The position numbers were made by a program, and so were the translations under genes. A stretch of 64,000 nt of DNA from JAQBDA01 sp963709875. GTDB taxonomy: Bacteria; Chloroflexota; Anaerolineae; Anaerolineales; UBA4823. Position 1 is the stretch's first letter; every line of letters begins with the position of its first letter. Location of the stretch: assembly GCA_963709875.1 (NCBI GenBank), contig CAVPYB010000014.1, forward strand, positions 372,001-436,000, in the 5' to 3' direction. Under the pieces are notes generated by a model. It ran no database searches. It saw nothing but the letters and a program-made list of their open reading frames with translations, and was not told the origin of the DNA. Of the stretch, positions 63,357-64,000 are shown in pieces.

Positions 63357-64000
63357 TCAAGACACCGAAACCGGCGCTGAAGCGGTCGATTTTCGTCTGT
63401 GGGCCAGAATTCCCTTGGGCAAGTGCCTTGTCACCGACATCTTTTTGCGAAGTTGGCTGGGCAAAGGGTAACTTTGTGGAAATGGCATACCTCTCAACAT
63501 GCGGCGGAAGCGTCCTGGGGTGCGTTTCGGCTGGCGATCCCAGAAACCAGTCGGAGCCAGGGGAGCGGTAGCCGCCAGGTAGCTGAGGATCGAACCAGCC
63601 AACAAGGCTAACTCCGGCAGGCGCTGGATGCTTTCATCGGCATGCACGAACTGGCGATGAGCGCCGACCATCTGCTTGGCCGAGAGCGGGATTTGCTCAA
63701 CTGGCCAGCGATCCTGGTACATGGCTTTCACGGTAGCCGCTTTTAGGTCGAGCGGTGTCGCCAACAGCCAGGGCGTGGTGTAGGCTGGGTCGTAGATCGC
63801 ATACACCCGGAAAGTCTTGGCCCCAGGGTCGGGGACCACACCCGGCAGGATCAGGTCTTCCCAGATCTCGGCTCGTCTCTCAACGCCATCTTCCGTCCAG
63901 GTTTCTACCCGATCCGGGGAGCTGGCGGCGATGGTTTTGCCCTTGTAGCTGCGCTCCAGCGGGCGGATCTTCTCGCCGTAGACAGGTCTGCGTCCCTTGC
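63357..64000 (-). CDS. DDE-type transposase, 3' part (partial at window end)
   Basis: Open from base 64000 leftward to TGA at 63357; ~214 residues visible. Blocks: GKTIAASSPDRVETWTED, LILPGVVPDPGAKTFRVYAI, and MYQDRWPVEQIPLSAKQMVG with the likely catalytic Glu (R-W-x-V-E-Q) and HRQFV. The family resembles IS4/IS701-like DDE transposases; exact family not assigned. It lies 187 bases after the group II intron. The IS right end should fall between 63170 and 63356, but I could not see a clear inverted repeat. The other end lies outside the window. Confidence 0.75.
   Translation of the reverse strand, partial: KGRRPVYGEKIRPLERSYKGKTIAASSPDRVETWTEDGVERRAEIWEDLILPGVVPDPGAKTFRVYAIYDPAYTTPWLLATPLDLKAATVKAMYQDRWPVEQIPLSAKQMVGAHRQFVHADESIQRLPELALLAGSILSYLAATAPLAPTGFWDRQPKRTPGRFRRMLRGMPFPQSYPLPSQLRKKMSVTRHLPKGILAHRRKSTASAPVSVS

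Overview
The window looks like a chromosomal contig from a member of the Chloroflexota, most likely class Anaerolineae. This is inferred, not computed. The clues are lipoproteins with Thr/Pro-rich or Val/Glu-rich linkers after the lipobox, family-5 binding proteins with a TQEPASMF-type start, a secreted protease ending YLPLVIK, GAF/PAS histidine kinases, and moderately high GC. About 50 protein genes, three tRNAs, one group II intron and one partial transposase can be supported. No CRISPR array, rRNA or phage was seen.

Layout: (1) 1-10.3 kb: a partial gene, a NERD-like membrane protein, a glycosyltransferase and RNase HII on the plus strand; then a minus-strand block of holB, a GAF/PAS sensor kinase, a metallo-beta-lactamase-fold protein, an asparaginase, endonuclease III, a second kinase and a membrane protein. 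(2) 10.4-15.1 kb: UvrD/PcrA helicase, TsaE-TsaB-RimI, and a type-4 uracil-DNA glycosylase. (3) 15.1-22.6 kb: a surface-polysaccharide cluster (sulfotransferase, nucleotide-sugar dehydrogenase, epimerase, flippase, glycosyltransferase, polytopic membrane protein). (4) 22.6-30.9 kb: xpt-guaA, Maf, a lipoprotein class B PBP, RsgA, a dipeptide epimerase, and an ECF sigma factor with a small downstream gene. (5) 30.9-39.8 kb: a dipeptide/oligopeptide ABC system with two binding proteins. One has the normal domain order and the other is circularly permuted. (6) 39.8-45.9 kb: a response regulator, tRNA-Gln, GlmU, a CNNM/CorC-like protein, cytidine deaminase, a DUF389 protein and a HAD protein. (7) 46.0-53.8 kb: a Bmp-type (nucleoside-like) ABC importer whose binding protein is an in-frame tandem duplication. 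(8) 53.8-62.1 kb: a URO-D family protein, a metal P-type ATPase carrying a translated 21-bp-period repeat, a subtilase, a DJ-1/PfpI protein and MurJ. (9) 62.2-64 kb: two tRNA-Ser genes, a terminator, a group II intron with a deleted RT region directly after that terminator, and a transposase.

How the genes work together: dipeptide epimerase and the peptide importer suggest peptide or muropeptide use. The Bmp-type importer, cytidine deaminase, xpt and guaA suggest nucleobase and nucleoside salvage. GlmU, PBP and MurJ are envelope functions next to a polysaccharide cluster.

Three themes stand out. First, binding-protein genes here show both an in-frame duplication and a circular permutation, which are the start and end states of the permutation-by-duplication model. 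Second, several housekeeping genes have a -10 box only 6-10 nt before the start codon, implying leaderless mRNAs, while two binding-protein genes have ~110-nt leaders with a shared motif and strong Shine-Dalgarno sites. Third, about 13 one-base indels break otherwise well-conserved genes. I treat these as probable sequencing errors and give restored gene spans.
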